In this document: positions 59,801 through 64,000 of the stretch, one piece after another
Numbering within the stretch: position 1 is the stretch's first letter
Layout: each line of letters opens with the position of its first letter
NCBI RefSeq assembly: GCF_006334915.2
Contig: NZ_VDMA02000001.1
Location: 558,001-622,000, forward strand
Source: Microbispora catharanthi
GTDB taxonomy: Bacteria > Actinomycetota > Actinomycetes > Streptosporangiales > Streptosporangiaceae
Length of the DNA: 64,000 bases
Direction of reading: 5' to 3'
Notes under the pieces: model-generated
What the model was told of the DNA's origin: nothing
What the model saw: only the letters and a program-made list of their open reading frames with translations
Databases searched by the model: none
Translations under genes and position numbers: made by a program

Positions 59801-60359
59801 CGTTCGTCTCCCGCTTCCACTCCTGGCCGGCCCAGGCCGGATCCAGCGGCGTGCAGGCGATGTGGTTGGTGTAGTTCGACAGCGTCTTCATCCCCACTCC
59901 GAGCACGATGTCCAGCACCTGGCGACGGGTGTGCCCGGCGGCCAGGAACGCCTCGATCTCGGCCTCGTCCACCCAGCCGCGCTGCACCACCATCGCACGG
60001 GTCAGGCGGCGCACCGCCTCCAGCGCCTCGTCGGCAAGCGGCCGGCCCGCACGCAGGGCCTCGACCACCTCGGCCGGCACCCGGGCGCGCAGCGCCAGGG
60101 TGGAGTGCGCGGCCACGCAGTATTCACAGCCGTTGGCCACGCTGGCCGTGATCAGCACCACCTGCTTGGCCGCCGCCGGCAGCGACGACTTGCCGAACTG
60201 CTCGGCCAGCGCGTTGTAACCGGCCAGCAGCTCCGGCGACTCGGCCATCACCCCGTTCAGCGTGGTCACGAACCCCATCCGCTTCTTGGCCGCCTCCAGC
60301 ATCGGCCGGGCCCCCTCGGGCGCGTCGCTCTCGTCGTAGGTGCGGAAACCGCTCATCAT
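59784..60359 (-). CDS. carboxymuconolactone-decarboxylase/AhpD-like protein
   Basis: 191 residues. The redox motif ANGCEYCVAAHSTLALRA (CxxC-x3-H) and the preceding KQVVLITASVANG identify an AhpD-like alkylhydroperoxidase core; the family handles peroxides or decarboxylates lactones. The ATG overlaps the TetR stop (ATGA), so it is translated with its regulator. The whole family is a typical ECF41/ECF42 neighbour, here close to an ECF42 system. Confidence 0.9.
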   Translation of the reverse strand: MMSGFRTYDESDAPEGARPMLEAAKKRMGFVTTLNGVMAESPELLAGYNALAEQFGKSSLPAAAKQVVLITASVANGCEYCVAAHSTLALRARVPAEVVEALRAGRPLADEALEAVRRLTRAMVVQRGWVDEAEIEAFLAAGHTRRQVLDIVLGVGMKTLSNYTNHIACTPLDPAWAGQEWKRETNATRAG

Positions 60360-60955
60360 CTCTCCCCGGTAGTGGCAAAACCATCAAGAACGGCGCGCAC
60401 GCCCGCCAGCAGGACGCCCGCCTCGGCACCGGCCCGCGAGCGCAGGTTGACCGCATAGGCCTGCAGGGTCAGCGCTTCGGCTGCTGCCCCCACATCCAGA
60501 CCGGCCCGGAGCTGGCCCTTCGTACGCGCGGCCTCCAGCGCGGCGCGCATCGCGGCCCGCAGCGCATCGTGGTGGCGCTCCAGAACCTCCCGGATCTCCG
60601 ACAGGCCACCGTTCGCCGTGGCGTGGGTGTTGGTGACCAGGCAGCCCCAGCGAGCGTGCACGCCCGAACATCGGGCCGCCACCAGCCGCTCGAAGAACGC
60701 GGCGATGGCCGGCAGGCCGCGACCGTCGGCGGCCAAAGCCTCGAACACCGGCCGCGACTGCCGCTCCAGGTAGCGGCCCAGCGCGGCGGCCTGCAGTTGC
60801 GCCTTGCCGCCGAAGGTCGCATACAGGCTGGAGCGGCTTAGCCCCGTCGCCGCGACGACGTCGGCGATGCCGGTGACCTCGGCCCCGCGCTGCCAGAACA
60901 GGGCCACCACCTGATCCAACGTCACCTCGGGATCGAAGTGCTTGACGTCGGGCAT
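60356..60955 (-). CDS. TetR-family repressor (AcrR type) of the AhpD-like gene
   Basis: 199 residues from ATG 60955 with AGGAGG 7 nt upstream. HTH TGIADVVAATGLSRSSLYAT, then a TetR_C-type domain with GCLVTNTHAT. A perfect operator-like dyad lies 12 bp upstream. It begins an operon with the AhpD-like gene and is probably autoregulated. Confidence 0.92.
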   Translation of the reverse strand: MPDVKHFDPEVTLDQVVALFWQRGAEVTGIADVVAATGLSRSSLYATFGGKAQLQAAALGRYLERQSRPVFEALAADGRGLPAIAAFFERLVAARCSGVHARWGCLVTNTHATANGGLSEIREVLERHHDALRAAMRAALEAARTKGQLRAGLDVGAAAEALTLQAYAVNLRSRAGAEAGVLLAGVRAVLDGFATTGER

Positions 60956-60966
60956 CTCGCCACCTC

Positions 60967-60994
60967 CTATCTTGGAACGACTATTCCAAGATAG
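60967..60994. promoter_or_regulatory. perfect 11-bp-arm TetR operator
   Basis: CTATCTTGGAA (60967-60977), CGACTA, TTCCAAGATAG (60984-60994), immediately upstream of the TetR ribosome-binding site. Confidence 0.75.
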
Positions 60995-61531
60995 GGACGG
61001 TGACACTCCAGCACAACCTCACGCAGGATCTTTCAGACATCGACGGGCCCGCGCCGCCGGCACCACCGCGCTGCGCGGGGGTCGGCACCACTCGCCGGCC
61101 GGCGGCCTCGGGTTCCGGGCGGCGGCGCAACTCGACGAAGCAGCGGGTGCCTCGTGCCGCCGCGATGGCGGTCCGCGCCTCGTTGACCACCTTTCTCGCC
61201 CGTTGCCGGCCCCTCGACGGCTCCCCCGCCATCTCGGCACAGCGCAAGGCCCGCCGCGAATACGAGACCTGCGTCAACGCTCTCGGGGCTGAAGGGCCGT
61301 CAGGACCGCAGCATCGAACGTTACGCAGAGCTACACGCCAGATCCGGTCCGCCTCGGGGCAGCCAGGATCAGGCCGTCGACTGTGACCAGCCGGGCCGCT
61401 ACGCCTGATTCGCCCTGCAACCGCACGGGCCCGTTTGGAGTCGTGATCAGGGGCGGGAAAAGGAGTGGGCGGGATCGCATCGGGCTGGTAGCTTGCGGTT
61501 GACCGTGACACCGCCCGAGGAGGTGAGCCCC
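60995..61531. other. gap without recognisable gene
   Basis: About 540 bp. Frames on both strands are open but none resembles a family with confidence; a minus-strand stretch near 61330-61450 (TPNGPVRLQGESG) is vaguely like the tail of SigJ-type SnoaL domains but too short to call. Confidence 0.4.
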
Positions 61532-63182
<1,651 letters not shown>

Positions 63183-63201
63183 TTTCGGTCTGGTTTGACA
63201 A

Positions 63202-63265
63202 ACGGGCACGGTTTTCCAAGATCGAAAGCGTCGGCCTGGACCGACCATCGGAAAGCCGTGCCCGT
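63202..63265. repeat. 16-bp inverted repeat pair
   Basis: ACGGGCACGG-TTTTCC (63202-63217) and its inverted copy GGAAAG-CCGTGCCCGT (63250-63265), 15 of 16 identical, 32 bp apart, overlapping the start of the transposase-like fragment. Confidence 0.55.
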
Positions 63266-63371
63266 GTCGCCGTCTTCCCCGATCGATGTCGCCTCCGGCG
63301 AGTTGTCCGAGTCCGTCGCCGATGATGAGATCGCCGCGCCTCGACGCCCCGAGCGGCTGTCGTCCTACTGA
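63258..63371 (+). pseudogene. possible N-terminal scar of an ISAs1-type transposase
   Basis: GTG 63258 opens VSPSSPIDVASGELSESVAD and stops after 37 codons. The start resembles the N-terminus of actinomycete ISAs1-family transposases; nothing downstream continues it. Confidence 0.35.
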
Positions 63372-64000
63372 CGGCTTGGGAGCATCGCGAGCGCCTGCGA
63401 CCGCTGGGCGACCAAATCGGCATAGGTGCCGTCGCGCTCGGCCCACCGGTGCATCAGCACGCCCTCAACGAGGATCTCGTGCGGAGTGGGGTTGGTCTGG
63501 AGCAGGTCCATCACCTCGGTGGCGAACTCGGCCAGGTCGAGCGCGCGGGGGTTGCGCTGGGCCTGCTCCGGCGTGGTGGCGACAGCCGGGGGGACGAGTT
63601 CGGACACCTCGACGCCTGTGCCGTCCAGTTGCGCGCGCAACGCCTCGGAGTAGGCGTGCACGCCGGCCTTCGAGGCTGCGTAGGTCGGCATGACCGGGAA
63701 CGGCAGGAACCCGATACCCGAGGTGACCGTGATGATGCTTCCGGCGCCGCGCCCGACCAGGTGCGGGGTGAACGCGTCGATGACGCGGATGGTGCCAAGG
63801 AGGTTGGTGTCGATCATTCGCTGTGCGGCACCGAAGTGCGCGGGATCGCGCAGGTCCTCAGGGATCCCGATCCCGGACATCGTCACGATCGTGTCGAGGC
63901 CCGGGTGGCTGCGGAGGATCGCGTCGCGGGCACGGTCGACGCTGTCCTGGTCGGTCACGTCGATGGGAACGGTGTCGAGTCCCTCAGCTGCGAGTTGGCC
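63365..64000 (-). CDS. short-chain dehydrogenase/reductase (5' end beyond window)
   Basis: The minus-strand frame is open to the right edge (LAAEGLDTVPIDVTDQDSVD), so the N-terminal cofactor motif is outside. Visible are the NNAG-equivalent IVTMSGIG, the catalytic serine region IITVTSGIGF and the YAASKAGVHAYSEAL motif with the catalytic Tyr and Lys. Classical SDR, NAD(P)-dependent oxidoreductase; substrate unknown. Convergent with the monooxygenase gene. Confidence 0.9.
   Translation of the reverse strand, partial: GQLAAEGLDTVPIDVTDQDSVDRARDAILRSHPGLDTIVTMSGIGIPEDLRDPAHFGAAQRMIDTNLLGTIRVIDAFTPHLVGRGAGSIITVTSGIGFLPFPVMPTYAASKAGVHAYSEALRAQLDGTGVEVSELVPPAVATTPEQAQRNPRALDLAEFATEVMDLLQTNPTPHEILVEGVLMHRWAERDGTYADLVAQRSQALAMLPSRQ

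Noticed and set aside
61331-61450. Remnant of a SigJ-type SnoaL domain on the minus strand
   Set aside because: Only about 15 residues are suggestive; not enough to support a pseudogene call.

Overview
The window is very GC-rich, with coding frames that carry G or C at nearly every third position, frequent GTG/TTG starts, ATGA/GTGA/TGATG overlaps, many ECF sigma factors, TetR regulators and a large LuxR (LAL) regulator. This points to a filamentous actinomycete chromosome; Streptosporangiales-like is my guess from the style of the proteins, not a proven placement. Most of it is accessory rather than core genome.

Layout. 1-6.1 kb: the end of a MocR-type regulator, a berberine-bridge-type flavoprotein, an ISL3 transposase scar and a large secreted LamG/Ig/GH43 enzyme. 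6.2-12 kb: a hydrolase scar, a LysR/MFS divergent pair, an orphan PAS histidine kinase, and an HSL-type esterase divergent from a TetR gene. 12.1-14.4 kb: an ECF41-type sigma factor with a pyridine-nucleotide-disulfide-type flavoprotein. 14.9-26.2 kb: a catabolic island. A sugar-type ABC importer with two different ATPases, an iron-type alcohol dehydrogenase and a succinate-semialdehyde-dehydrogenase-like enzyme are encoded leftwards; a GntR regulator, a DJ-1/PfpI protein and an alpha/beta hydrolase diverge from them. 26.4-32 kb: a coiled-coil protein and a TetR-controlled ABC exporter operon ending in a 38-residue membrane peptide. 32.0-39.0 kb: a mosaic mobile island bounded by IS701-type ends, containing a MazF-like toxin, broken IS701 and Tn3-family genes, a second flavoprotein/ECF41 pair and a FAD monooxygenase. 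39.0-44.6 kb: a two-component system next to a lipoprotein/adaptor/ABC/FtsX efflux operon. 44.6-51.9 kb: LAL regulator, SnoaL-like protein, MFS exporter, DUF5713 protein and a secreted S37-type peptidase.

52-56 kb holds the most unusual locus. A TROVE/Ro60-family protein gene (minus strand) is preceded by a roughly 500-bp leader containing four tandem Y-RNA-like units. Three of these enclose a circularly permuted tRNA mimic: T-arm, acceptor stem closed by a loop, then D-arm. The fourth is a minimal unit without the mimic. A terminator-like hairpin whose 3' arm includes the putative ribosome-binding site separates the array from the TROVE start codon. A coiled-coil small gene with an apparent frameshift and a leucine-rich-repeat gene follow.

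56-64 kb: a TetR/unknown divergent pair with a clear operator, an ECF42-type sigma factor with its DGPF/YCII partner, a RibD/DHFR-like reductase, a TetR/AhpD-like pair with a perfect 11-bp-arm operator, a second FAD monooxygenase with a possible leader peptide, and a short-chain dehydrogenase cut by the window end. Small gene scars (TAP-like hydrolase, FAD-linked oxidase, SDR, old yellow enzyme, DNA glycosylase, transposases) are scattered throughout and mark repeated insertion and deletion.
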